Of a DNA stretch of 13,841 bases, positions 1 through 6,812 are shown piece after piece; position 1 is the stretch's first letter; every line of letters starts with the position of its first letter. The position numbers were made by a program, and so were the translations under genes. The DNA is taken from positions 1 through 13,841 of the forward strand of contig CAYOXD010000083.1 of NCBI GenBank assembly GCA_964407825.1. Direction: 5' to 3'. This DNA comes from CAYOXD01 sp964407825. Lineage in GTDB: Bacteria > Desulfobacterota > Desulfobacteria > Desulfobacterales > JAFDDL01. A model generated the notes under the pieces. It ran no database searches and was not told the DNA's origin. It was given only the letters and a program-made list of their open reading frames with translations.

Positions 1-343
1 CGTAATCGAAACCGCAGTCCTAATCGATAGACAGCAGGAACTCAGTCAGGGCTAGCCCGATGCCGATCGACGTTCGATTCACAACGACTGGGTTTGGGGC
101 TGATTTTGGCGCAAACGCCGTCTCCTGGGACGATTCCGAGGAGGCGTACAAGTACGACAACGAAAAAGAAAATACCAGATTCAGACGTAACCGCAAAAAT
201 TTTAAAATCATCCATATCGAAACAAAATCACCCTGGGGTGCCGGTGTGGACGAGGTTGCGTTTAGCCGCAAATGGCGCTACTGTTGACCATTAAAATGAG
301 AAAGGTGCCAATGAACCCAATACCCCCATCGGAGACCTATCGT
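1..343. other. Leading region with no supportable gene
   Basis: Overlapping short open frames exist on both strands, but none has a convincing ribosome binding site or a recognisable protein. The stretch from about 150 to 235 is much richer in A and T than the rest of the window. The first 90 bases contain several ATCGA/TCGAT words resembling the GATTTCGAT-type repeat seen upstream of serC. It may be degraded intergenic repeat plus the leader of the following gene. I see no clear promoter. Confidence 0.5.
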
Positions 344-1081
344 ATGAAAAGAAGGACGTGGCGAATCTATCTGATGATTCTTTTATCGGCCGCGGTACTC
401 CTCGCCGTGACCGCGATGGCAAAGGAAGCCCCCAAAAAGAAGGGGCCGGAGGCGGTCTACCCGGAAAAGGCATTTCATTTCAAGCCGGTTCTCGAGGGCA
501 CCATCGTGTCTCATGAATTCAAGATCCAAAACAAGGGGACTTCCGAATTGATGATTCAGCGCGTCAAGCCCGGCTGAGGCTGCACCGCCGCAAATTACAC
601 GCGGCAGATCCCCCCGGGCGGGGAGGGAACGATTACCATCAAAGTCAATACGGCCTATCATGGCGGCGCCACCATCAACAAGGGGACGGCCGTTTTCACC
701 AACGATTCAACCAACCCCCGAGAGATACTGAGGATCATCGGCAAGGTGGACAGGCTCTATGAGCTTTCACCCCGCGCGGTGCGGCTGGTGGGCCCGGTGG
801 GCTCGAAAATCAGCCAGACCCTCAAACTGACCACAACGGAGAAATATCCCCTCCATTTGGTATCGATCCGGGCCTTTCGCGGCACATACATCCACTGCTC
901 GCTTAAAAAAATCGCGGGAGGAAAAGTTGCCGTGTATGATATCAATGTGGAAAATACAAGAACCGAGCCGGGCCGTTACATCGATACCCTCTATGTGAAG
1001 ACGGACAACAAGTCCAAACCGGAAATCGACATCCCGGTGTATGGATACATCCAGCCCCGGACGGATGGCACCCAAAAATAG
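344..1081 (+). CDS. Exported DUF1573 protein, probable selenoprotein (in-frame TGA read as Sec78)
   Basis: Read through the TGA at 575-577, the frame is continuous and gives 245 residues. Residues 1-26 look like a signal peptide (MKRR n-region, hydrophobic core, cleavage after AMA), so the product should act outside the cytoplasm. ATG 344 is preceded by GGAG at 331-334; ATG 311 is in frame but would place a proline-rich stretch before the signal. Residues about 40-135 form an Ig-like DUF1573 domain: VKPG-U-GCTAANY, then IPPGGEGTITIKV, then NKGTAVFTND, all family hallmarks. The family normally has CGCT where UGCT is read here, so Sec78 replaces the first cysteine and Cys80 remains. A second beta-rich domain (about 136-240) carries Cys185. 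The molecular role of DUF1573 proteins is not established; a U-x-C motif suggests redox or metal chemistry (inference). Alternative: a nonsense mutation or a base-call error, making it a pseudogene. Confidence 0.75.
578..624 (+). promoter_or_regulatory. Candidate SECIS region downstream of the in-frame TGA
   Basis: Bacterial Sec insertion needs a hairpin just 3' of the UGA. The simplest hairpin here pairs 587-591 with 601-605 (five GC pairs, nine-base loop 592-600), but that loop has no G at its first two positions. An alternative pairs 580-583 with 604-607 and 586-588 with 601-603, leaving loop 589-600 with G at its second position, as expected of a bacterial SECIS, although closer to the UGA than usual. 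A further hairpin pairs 610-613 with 620-623, with a G-rich loop. None is a textbook match, so this is only weak support. Confidence 0.35.
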
Positions 1082-1090
1082 TCTGAAAAA

Positions 1091-1140
1091 AGCCGGAAAG
1101 GGGATGCCAACGGCTTTGGGCATCGTCTTTCCGGCTGTTT
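1091..1140 (+). terminator. Rho-independent terminator after the DUF1573 gene
   Basis: Ten bases past the stop codon, 1091-1108 pairs with 1119-1136 through 18 positions with one GU pair and one mismatch, around a ten-base loop, followed by TGTTT. Six A residues (1086-1091) precede the stem, so it also resembles a terminator on the minus strand. It separates the DUF1573 gene from the HAD gene. Confidence 0.8.
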
Positions 1141-1175
1141 CATAAATCCAGTTTCACTTGGAAATCGATAAAAGA

Positions 1176-1796
1176 ATGAAGTCAGTAAAGGTTGTCGCCC
1201 TCGACTGCGATGGCGTCATGTTCAATTCCGAAAAGGCAAACACCGCCTATTACAACCGGATCTTGAACCATCTGGGGTACCCCGGCCTGTCACGGCCGCA
1301 ATTTGACTTCGTCCATATGCATACGGTGGACGAGGCACTGGCCCATCTGTTTCCCGATCAGGACATGCTGGCGGAGGCCCATCGGTTCCGCAAGGCAACC
1401 GGATATTCTGAATTTATCAAATCTATGGAGATCGAGCCCGGCCTGAAAGACCTTCTCCACGGGCTTCGACCCGGCATCAAGACGGCCGTGGCCACCAACC
1501 GAACCAACACCATGGCGCATGTGCTGAGCGAGCATGGGCTGGTTGAAGATTTCGATCTGGTGGTATGTGCCCTGGATGTCCCGCGTCCCAAGCCCCATCC
1601 GGACATGCTGGGGAAAATACTGACACACTTCGGGGCATCACCCGGTGAGATGCTGTATGTCGGGGATTCCCAACTGGATCAAATGGCCGCCAGGGCCGCC
1701 GAAGTCCCCTTCGCCGCATACAACAATCCGGATCTCGATGCCGATTACCACATTACCCGCCTGCTTGCCATCCGGGACATATTGAACGGCTCCTGA
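1176..1796 (+). CDS. HAD-family hydrolase, phosphoglycolate phosphatase-like
   Basis: The protein has 206 residues and all HAD motifs. Motif I is LDCDG with nucleophile Asp10 and acid/base Asp12; motif II is the ATN threonine at 107; motif III is Lys139 in RPKPHP; motif IV is VGDS followed by Asp168. A helical cap lies between about residues 17 and 95. Spacing and size match small phosphoglycolate/beta-phosphoglucomutase-like phosphatases, which dephosphorylate small metabolites in the cytoplasm with Mg2+. The substrate cannot be told from sequence. ATG 1176 puts motif I at the usual distance from the N-terminus; TTG 1158 is an in-frame alternative without a better binding site. The gene follows a terminator and runs convergently into the small zinc-protein gene, 13 bases from its stop, so it is probably transcribed alone. 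Confidence 0.85.
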   Translation: MKSVKVVALDCDGVMFNSEKANTAYYNRILNHLGYPGLSRPQFDFVHMHTVDEALAHLFPDQDMLAEAHRFRKATGYSEFIKSMEIEPGLKDLLHGLRPGIKTAVATNRTNTMAHVLSEHGLVEDFDLVVCALDVPRPKPHPDMLGKILTHFGASPGEMLYVGDSQLDQMAARAAEVPFAAYNNPDLDADYHITRLLAIRDILNGS

Positions 1797-1809
1797 GCCC
1801 ACCCTGGCC

Positions 1810-2019
1810 TCACTGGTTCCCGAGCCCGTTCTGCCCCCCGCAGTCCGGGCACTGCCAGGTGATGCCGTTGCAGGACATCCCCCAGAGGTTTTCCGCCATG
1901 CAGGATTGGCAAATGGCAAATCCGCACCTGCACCGCCAGAGAAACGGAAATTCCAGTCGGCAGCAATGACAGGTCCGATCGGCCGAGGACCGGCGCTTTT
2001 TTCCGAAGGTTCGTTTCAT
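1810..2019 (-). CDS. Small cysteine-rich zinc-binding protein
   Basis: A 69-residue basic protein with eight cysteines in four groups: CHCC near residue 17, CRC near 30, QSCM near 39 and CPDC near 57, plus single cysteines. Such spacing is typical of one or two structural zinc sites (zinc-ribbon or RING-like fold). The N-terminus is strongly basic (KRTFGKKRR), compatible with nucleic-acid binding, but no function is established. The start is supported by a GAGGTAGG purine stretch just upstream in minus orientation. I recall similar short proteins from Desulfobacterota but cannot name a family. Its promoter would lie near or inside the assembly gap at 2077. The ordered cysteine pattern and the convergent gene layout argue that it is real rather than a shadow frame. 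Confidence 0.65.
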   Translation of the reverse strand: MKRTFGKKRRSSADRTCHCCRLEFPFLWRCRCGFAICQSCMAENLWGMSCNGITWQCPDCGGQNGLGNQ

Positions 2020-2076
2020 GCCACACCTACCTCAATCAAATTCGGACCTCGATCTTCGTTTCGGCCAACCTTGTCC

Positions 2077-2176
2077 NNNNNNNNNNNNNNNNNNNNNNNN
2101 NNNNNNNNNNNNNNNNNNNNNNNNNNNNNNNNNNNNNNNNNNNNNNNNNNNNNNNNNNNNNNNNNNNNNNNNNNNN
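2077..2176. other. Assembly gap of 100 N
   Basis: The run is exactly 100 N, a common placeholder for a scaffold join of unknown true length. The open frame that appears to extend polA upstream through it is an artefact. The true content between the zinc-protein gene and polA is therefore unknown. Confidence 0.98.
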
Positions 2177-2283
2177 CCTTTGCTTGTCGTTTAACGCCAA
2201 CGATGCTAAGGACATCCCGCAGAAGCACTCTATTAATCCAGCCCCCGGGCCGGTGTCAATCCAAGCTGAAGGGACATGGCGTC

Positions 2284-4962
2284 ATGAAAGAGGATAAAAC
2301 CCTATACCTCATCGATGGAACCGCCTACATTCACCGTGCCTTTCACGCCATCCGCGGACTGACCAACTCCAGCGGGCTCGCCACCAACGCGGCGTTCGGT
2401 TTTACCCGAATGGTGCTGAAGCTCCTCCAGGATCGGGAGCCGATGTATATCGGGATGTTCTTCGATGCCCGGGGTCCCACCTTCAGACACGACATCTACC
2501 CGGAATACAAGGCGAACCGCCCCCCCATGCCCGAAGACATGGCCGTGCAGATCCCCTACATAAAGGAAATCGTTGCCGCCCTGAACCTGCCCGTTTATGA
2601 AATGCAGGGATACGAGGCCGATGACCTGATGGGAACCGTTTCCAGGCTGGCCGAGGGGGCCGGGTGTTCCGTGGTCATGGTGACCGGAGACAAGGATTTC
2701 CTCCAGCTCGTGACCGAGCGGGTCAGCATCTGGGATCCCATGAAGGACAAGACCATCGACTTGAGAACGATCCAAAAGGAATACGCGCTTTCGCCCCCCC
2801 AGCTCATAGACACCATGGGGCTCTCCGGAGACACGGCCGACAATGTGCCGGGGGTCCCCGGGATCGGCCCGAAGACCGCTCTTTCCCTCATTCAGACCCA
2901 CGGCAGCCTGGATCAACTGTATGCGGCCGTTCACACGATCTCCCGAAAAAAGCAGAAAGAAAACCTGCTCCGGTACAGGGACCAGGCCTATTTGAGCAAA
3001 AAACTGGTGGCCATCGATGTCCAGGCGCCGGTCCCCTTCGATGTGGAGGCCTTTCGCCGCCGGGAGCCGGACCGGGAGCGTCTCCAGGAGCTGTTCAAAA
3101 CCCTGGAGTTTTCCCAACTTCAGCAGGCCTTTTCCCTTCCCGCGGAAAGGAAGAAAAAAAATTACCGCGCTATTCTGGACAGGGCGGCCTTGATGGACCT
3201 CATCCAGGACCTCGGCAAGACTCCCCGCTTCGCCCTGGACACCGAAACCACCTCCAAGCGACCCATGCAGGCCGAACTGGTGGGGATCTCCTTTTCCACT
3301 TCGCCGGACGAGGGGGTCTACATCCCCGTGGGCCATGATCCGGATGCGGCACCGAAGCAGCTGACGCGCACGGAGGTCCTGGATCTGCTCAAACCCCTTC
3401 TGGAAGATCCGGCCCTGAAAAAGATCGGCCAGAACATCAAGTATGACTGGATGGTCCTGTCCCATTACGGCATCGATCTGGAGGGGGTGACCTTCGATAC
3501 CATGCTGGCCTCCTATCTTTTAACCCCCTCCAAGCGGGTGCACAGCCTGGATCAGATCGCCCTGGATTATCTGGGGCACCGGATGATCTCCTACGAAGAG
3601 GCCGTGGGCAAAGGAAACAAGGAGGCGGGCTTTTCCGGCGTCCCCCTGGAAAGGGCGGTACCCTATGCCTGCGAGGATGCGGATATCACCCTGGCGGCAT
3701 ACGGGGTGCTGGCGCCGAAACTGCGGGAAGGCGAACTCTCCCGTCTGTTCGAGGAGGTGGAGATGCCGCTCATTCCGGTGTTGATGCGCATGGAAAAGCG
3801 GGGCATCCGGGTGAGCCGGGAGCGGCTCTCTACCCTCTCCCAGTCCTTTGCGGAGCAGATGGGTGAGATCGAGGCGGGTGTCTATGACCTGGCCGGCGAG
3901 ACCTTCAATATCCGCTCCTCCCAGCAGCTCGGCCAGATCCTGTTCGAAAAACTGAAGCTGCCGATCCAGAAAAAAACCAAGAAAAAAACGGGCTACTCCA
4001 CGGATGTGGATGTCCTCACCACCCTGGCCGATCTGCATGAACTGCCGGCGCTCGTCCTTCGCCACAGGACCCTGGCCAAGCTGAAATCCACCTATACCGA
4101 TGCGCTCATGGAGCTGATCCACCCCGGTACGGGCCGGATACACACCTCCTTCAACCAGACCATTGCGGCAACGGGCAGGCTCAGCAGCTCGGAGCCGAAC
4201 CTGCAGAACATTCCCATCCGCACCGAGGAGGGTCGTCAGATCCGAAGCGCCTTCTTGCCCAGGGAGGGCTGGCGGCTTCTGTCGGCGGATTATTCCCAGA
4301 TCGAGCTGCGCCTCCTGGCCCACTGTTCGGAGGATCCGATCCTGATCCAGGCCTTCGTGGAGGACGAAGACATCCACGCCCGAACAGCCGCCGAGGTGTT
4401 TCAGGTGTTTCCCTCCTTTATCGATGCGGACCTGAGGCGCCAGGCCAAGGCCATCAATTTCGGAATCATCTACGGCATGAGCCCCTTCGGGCTCTCAAGG
4501 CAGCTCGGAATCAGTCAGAAGATGGCCAAGACTTACATCGATCACTATTTCGAGCGCTACCGGGGCGTCAAGGCCTTCATGGACCGGGCCGTGGACCAGG
4601 CCCACCAGAACCGCTGCACCACCACCCTCCTGGGCCGGCGGCGTCAACTGCCGGACATCGACAGCAAGAACCCGTCGGTTCGCCAGTTTGCAGAGCGCAT
4701 GGCCATCAACACCCCGATTCAGGGATCGGCCGCGGACCTCATCAAGCTTGCCATGATCCGGATCGACGCCGCGTTCCGGGAAAGAACCCTCGCCTCGAAT
4801 ATGCTCCTGACCGTGCACGATGAACTGGTGTTCGAGGTGCCGCCCGGGGAAGCGCCAGCGGTCGAGGCGCTGGTGCGGGAGGTCATGGAGGGGGTGTGGT
4901 CCCTGCGGGTGCCGCTGAAGGTGAACATGGAATGGGGGGACACCTGGGCGGATGTGCACTAA
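2284..4962 (+). CDS. polA: DNA polymerase I
   Basis: An 892-residue cytoplasmic polymerase with all three domains. The 5'-3' exonuclease (about 1-290) shows IDGTAYIHRAFHA, GYEADDL, VTGDKDFLQL and the helix-hairpin-helix VPGVPGIGPKTA. The 3'-5' proofreading domain (about 300-490) looks active: DTET (Asp319, Glu321), QNIKYD (Asp388) and YACED (Tyr461, Asp465). The polymerase domain has motif A SADYSQIELR (Asp669), motif B from Arg718 through NFGIIYG, and motif C VHDE (His845, Asp846). It fills gaps after RNA primer removal and in excision repair. ATG 2284 begins directly at the conserved N-terminus and has AAGGGA about 11 bases upstream; the longer open frame crosses the N run and is spurious. 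The stop overlaps the stop of the convergent small gene by four bases. Confidence 0.98.
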   Translation: MKEDKTLYLIDGTAYIHRAFHAIRGLTNSSGLATNAAFGFTRMVLKLLQDREPMYIGMFFDARGPTFRHDIYPEYKANRPPMPEDMAVQIPYIKEIVAALNLPVYEMQGYEADDLMGTVSRLAEGAGCSVVMVTGDKDFLQLVTERVSIWDPMKDKTIDLRTIQKEYALSPPQLIDTMGLSGDTADNVPGVPGIGPKTALSLIQTHGSLDQLYAAVHTISRKKQKENLLRYRDQAYLSKKLVAIDVQAPVPFDVEAFRRREPDRERLQELFKTLEFSQLQQAFSLPAERKKKNYRAILDRAALMDLIQDLGKTPRFALDTETTSKRPMQAELVGISFSTSPDEGVYIPVGHDPDAAPKQLTRTEVLDLLKPLLEDPALKKIGQNIKYDWMVLSHYGIDLEGVTFDTMLASYLLTPSKRVHSLDQIALDYLGHRMISYEEAVGKGNKEAGFSGVPLERAVPYACEDADITLAAYGVLAPKLREGELSRLFEEVEMPLIPVLMRMEKRGIRVSRERLSTLSQSFAEQMGEIEAGVYDLAGETFNIRSSQQLGQILFEKLKLPIQKKTKKKTGYSTDVDVLTTLADLHELPALVLRHRTLAKLKSTYTDALMELIHPGTGRIHTSFNQTIAATGRLSSSEPNLQNIPIRTEEGRQIRSAFLPREGWRLLSADYSQIELRLLAHCSEDPILIQAFVEDEDIHARTAAEVFQVFPSFIDADLRRQAKAINFGIIYGMSPFGLSRQLGISQKMAKTYIDHYFERYRGVKAFMDRAVDQAHQNRCTTTLLGRRRQLPDIDSKNPSVRQFAERMAINTPIQGSAADLIKLAMIRIDAAFRERTLASNMLLTVHDELVFEVPPGEAPAVEALVREVMEGVWSLRVPLKVNMEWGDTWADVH

Positions 4963-5147
4963 TGTGCGCCCGGGGGTTCCGGGTCGTCGGCGGTTTCCGG
5001 AGGGGTGGCGTCCACGGTTGTCCTGAGGGTTTCATAGATGGATTTAAAGGCCTCAGGGAAACTGCTGGGGGATACGCGGCCCGTCTCTATGAATTTGACG
5101 ACGATTTCCTTTGCCGCCCTTAAGACTTGTTCATCCATGGATGCCAT
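4959..5147 (-). CDS. Small conserved-looking hypothetical protein (62 aa)
   Basis: Residues 1-45 (MASMDEQVLRAAKEIVVKFI onward, then GRVSPSSFPEAFKSIYETLR) are amphipathic and probably helical; the last 17 residues are rich in Pro, Asp and Glu and probably disordered. There are no cysteines, signal peptide or membrane segments. ATG 5147 has a strong GGAAGGTG site about five bases upstream; ATG 5138 is an in-frame alternative. The helical part resembles short uncharacterised proteins I have seen from Desulfobacterota, but I cannot assign a family or function. It is convergent with polA, overlapping its stop, and divergent from queF across a repeat-rich intergenic region containing a consensus -10 element for this gene. 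Confidence 0.65.
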   Translation of the reverse strand: MASMDEQVLRAAKEIVVKFIETGRVSPSSFPEAFKSIYETLRTTVDATPPETADDPEPPGAH

Positions 5148-5159
5148 GGTGTCACCTTC

Positions 5160-5181
5160 CCTGTTATTATCCTGTTATTAT
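5160..5181. repeat. Tandem repeat, two copies of CCTGTTATTAT
   Basis: Two exact head-to-tail copies of an 11-base unit lie just upstream of the small minus-strand gene. On the minus strand this makes two ATAATAACAGG units and creates the TATAAT listed separately. It may be slippage within the promoter or core of a regulator site. Confidence 0.85.
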
Positions 5182-5182
5182 A
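5177..5182 (-). promoter_or_regulatory. Candidate -10 element for the 62-aa gene
   Basis: The minus strand reads a perfect TATAAT, about 30 bases upstream of ATG 5147, leaving a leader of roughly 20 bases with the GGAAGGTG site. No good -35 lies 16-18 bases further upstream, so an activator may be needed if the promoter is real. Confidence 0.4.
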
Positions 5183-5221
5183 TCGAAATAATTGTGGATT
5201 GGTATCAGGTAGACCGCTGAT

Positions 5222-5300
5222 TGTCAAGCCATTTGACAGCCAGCAGCGATTCTAACAGAACACGGTGAATCGAATTCAGTTAGAATTGCTGATTTGACAG
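5222..5300. repeat. Nested inverted and direct repeats upstream of queF
   Basis: Three structures are seen. TGTCAA (5222-5227) and TTGACA (5233-5238) form a short inverted pair. 5244-5256 is an inverted copy of 5279-5291 at 12 of 13 positions with a 22-base spacer. ATTTGACAG occurs as a direct repeat at 5231-5239 and 5292-5300, roughly flanking the 13-base arms. This could be operator sites between divergent genes or a remnant of a small inserted element. Confidence 0.6.
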
Positions 5301-5321
5301 GACTGCAACGGTTCTGATATC
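5294..5321 (+). promoter_or_regulatory. Candidate sigma-70 promoter for queF
   Basis: A perfect -35 TTGACA (5294-5299) is followed after 16 bases by GATATC (5316-5321), which matches the -10 consensus at only three positions. If used, transcription would begin near 5328 and the leader would contain the palindrome at 5333-5358. Confidence 0.4.
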
Positions 5322-5332
5322 TGTCATCATTT

Positions 5333-5358
5333 AACATTCGATGGATTCATCGAATGTT
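5333..5358. repeat. Perfect 11-bp inverted repeat in the queF leader
   Basis: Arms AACATTCGATG (5333-5343) and CATCGAATGTT (5348-5358) are exact inverted copies around the four-base spacer GATT. It ends 34 bases before the queF GTG. It has no following T-run, so an operator or a leader RNA hairpin is likelier than a terminator. It lacks preQ1 riboswitch sequence features. Confidence 0.7.
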
Positions 5359-5392
5359 GTTTCATCAAAGGCCATTGCCTGGAAGGAAGCCC

Positions 5393-5800
5393 GTGAGCTC
5401 TTCATCAGATCAACCCTTACCCTACCCGGTGGAAAAGCCGGACATCGTACGGCCCGAACGGATCGACGTCATCGCGTATCAGTATCGTACCAAACGGGAC
5501 ATCGATATCGTGATCCGCCAGCCGGAATTCACCTCCGTATGCCCCATGACCGGCCTGCCGGACTTTGGAACCATCGTCATCAAGTACCAGCCCAACGACC
5601 TCATCGTGGAGTTGAAATCCCTTAAGTATTACCTGCTGCAGTACCGACATGTGGGCATCTTTTACGAGCATGTGGTAAACCGGATCCTGGAGGATCTGGT
5701 GGGCCGCCTCGATCCGAAGCGGATGGAAATCATTGGTGAGTTCAGCGCCAGGGGCGGGATCACCTCCACCATTTCCGCCGTTTATGAAGGGGGAAAGTGA
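5393..5800 (+). CDS. queF: NADPH-dependent 7-cyano-7-deazaguanine reductase
   Basis: The 135-residue protein is a type I (unimodular) QueF, which reduces the nitrile of preQ0 to the amine of preQ1 with NADPH on the way to tRNA queuosine. The nucleophile is Cys50 in FTSVCPMTGLPDFG, with Asp57 seven residues later. The QueF signature is ELKSLK (73-78), followed by YRHVGIFYEH with Glu92 and His93 for substrate contact. GTG 5393 is chosen because GGAAGGAAG lies immediately upstream and the length then fits the family; ATG 5354 would add a poor extension running into the palindrome. The stop overlaps the GTG start of the next gene by four bases (5797-5800), so the two are probably translationally coupled. 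No other queuosine genes are in the window. Confidence 0.95.
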   Translation: MSSSSDQPLPYPVEKPDIVRPERIDVIAYQYRTKRDIDIVIRQPEFTSVCPMTGLPDFGTIVIKYQPNDLIVELKSLKYYLLQYRHVGIFYEHVVNRILEDLVGRLDPKRMEIIGEFSARGGITSTISAVYEGGK

Positions 5801-6765
5801 AACGAAACCCGTTGTCGCGACATAACCGCCATTCATCGGGAAAGGCGGCTTGTTTGGTTCTTGGAATGATCGGCTGCCTGGTGCTCCTGTCCGGTTGCGG
5901 GACCTGGGGAAAGCTGGTTGGCTTCACCACCGGCGGATTCGTCGAACATGCAGGAAAAATCAAACACACCATTGCCATTCTCCCCATTTCAAACAAACTG
6001 CCATGGGTGGCGCAGCGGTTAAACACCGGTTTCATGACCGACCTGGTTCAGGCAATTAAGGACAGAAGTTCCCGAATCATCGTGATTGCTCCCGGCGATG
6101 GGCGCTATCCCCAGGCGTTGGATCGCTTCAGCCCCGCCGGTGACACGGTGCCCGACAATATCGCCCTGGCAAGTCTCTGCCATAAGAGCGGGATCAACGG
6201 CGTGATAACGGGCCAACTGGTCAATATCACCGTGGAAAATCAAAAACGGGGAATTCTGTGGTTCAAACATCCCTATCCCATGGCCCGGATAGAGCTGGAA
6301 ATTGCACTCTATGACGCCGGCACGGCGGCAAAGGTGCTGGACAAATCCCTCTTTGTGAAGGTGCCGCTCTCCGACGAGGACCTGGCGAGCCTGAGACAGA
6401 ACCAGGTGCTCGATGCGGAGGCCGCGCAGGAGCCACTGAAGGACACGGCTTCCCGTGTTGCCAAGGAGATGTGCAATAGGCTGAACGACCTGCCCTGGGA
6501 GGGAAGTATTGTCTCGGTGTCGGCCGGAAAGGCGACCCTTCCCTTCGGCAAGGCCGCCGGGTTCACCGTCGGCGATGTGCTGGAGGTACGAACCAGCGGA
6601 GACCTGGTGGTGGCGAGCAATGGGTCGAAATACATTCTCCCTGGGTTGAAGACCGGACAAATCCGGATCAGCGCCGTTTCCGCCAATACGGCCGAAGCCA
6701 CCCCCCTGGGAGCGGATACCAGCGTGGCAGCGGGCGATATGGTCCGTTTCCCCACGGATCGTTGA
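5797..6765 (+). CDS. Outer-membrane lipoprotein with FlgT-like C-terminal region
   Basis: A 322-residue protein with a lipoprotein signal: basic n-region, hydrophobic stretch about 18-31 and lipobox LSGC with Cys34 as the lipidated residue. The following Gly does not suggest inner-membrane retention. The middle (about 50-220) begins HTIAILPISNKLPWVAQRL and resembles TolB-N or FlgT-middle folds that build a regulatory or scaffold domain. The end (about 232-320), starting GSIVSVSAGKATLPFGKAAG and containing GFTVGDVLEVRTSG, resembles the FlgT C-terminal SH3-like domain. FlgT is a flagellar collar protein, but there are no flagellar genes here, so only the fold is suggested. GTG 5797 has AAGGGGGA upstream and overlaps the queF stop. 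A 12-bp hairpin follows the gene. Confidence 0.7.
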   Translation: MKRNPLSRHNRHSSGKAACLVLGMIGCLVLLSGCGTWGKLVGFTTGGFVEHAGKIKHTIAILPISNKLPWVAQRLNTGFMTDLVQAIKDRSSRIIVIAPGDGRYPQALDRFSPAGDTVPDNIALASLCHKSGINGVITGQLVNITVENQKRGILWFKHPYPMARIELEIALYDAGTAAKVLDKSLFVKVPLSDEDLASLRQNQVLDAEAAQEPLKDTASRVAKEMCNRLNDLPWEGSIVSVSAGKATLPFGKAAGFTVGDVLEVRTSGDLVVASNGSKYILPGLKTGQIRISAVSANTAEATPLGADTSVAAGDMVRFPTDR

Positions 6766-6785
6766 AAATCAACCCATCATAGTTC

Positions 6786-6812
6786 GTGTCCATCCACAAA
6801 GTGGATGGGCAC
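6786..6812. terminator. Hairpin between convergent genes, terminator-like
   Basis: 6786-6797 pairs with 6801-6812 over 12 positions (one GU pair) around an AAA loop. It lies just past the lipoprotein gene and touches the last stop base of the minus-strand cyclase gene. There is no T-tract on either side, so it may stabilise the mRNA 3' end or work with Rho. Confidence 0.5.

Noticed and set aside
60..287. 75-codon open frame at the left end
   Set aside because: No ribosome binding site, low-complexity composition, and overlapping frames on both strands are equally open.
1906..2283. Apparent N-terminal extension of DNA polymerase I
   Set aside because: It crosses the 100-N gap and the antisense zinc-protein gene; the conserved PolA N-terminus starts at 2284.
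2302..3465. 387-codon open frame on the minus strand
   Set aside because: It lies wholly inside polA, which has all family motifs on the plus strand; the frame is a by-product of GC-rich codon use.
5301..5392. preQ1 riboswitch upstream of queF
   Set aside because: The leader lacks the conserved C-rich and A-rich pseudoknot segments of preQ1 classes; only a simple palindrome is present.
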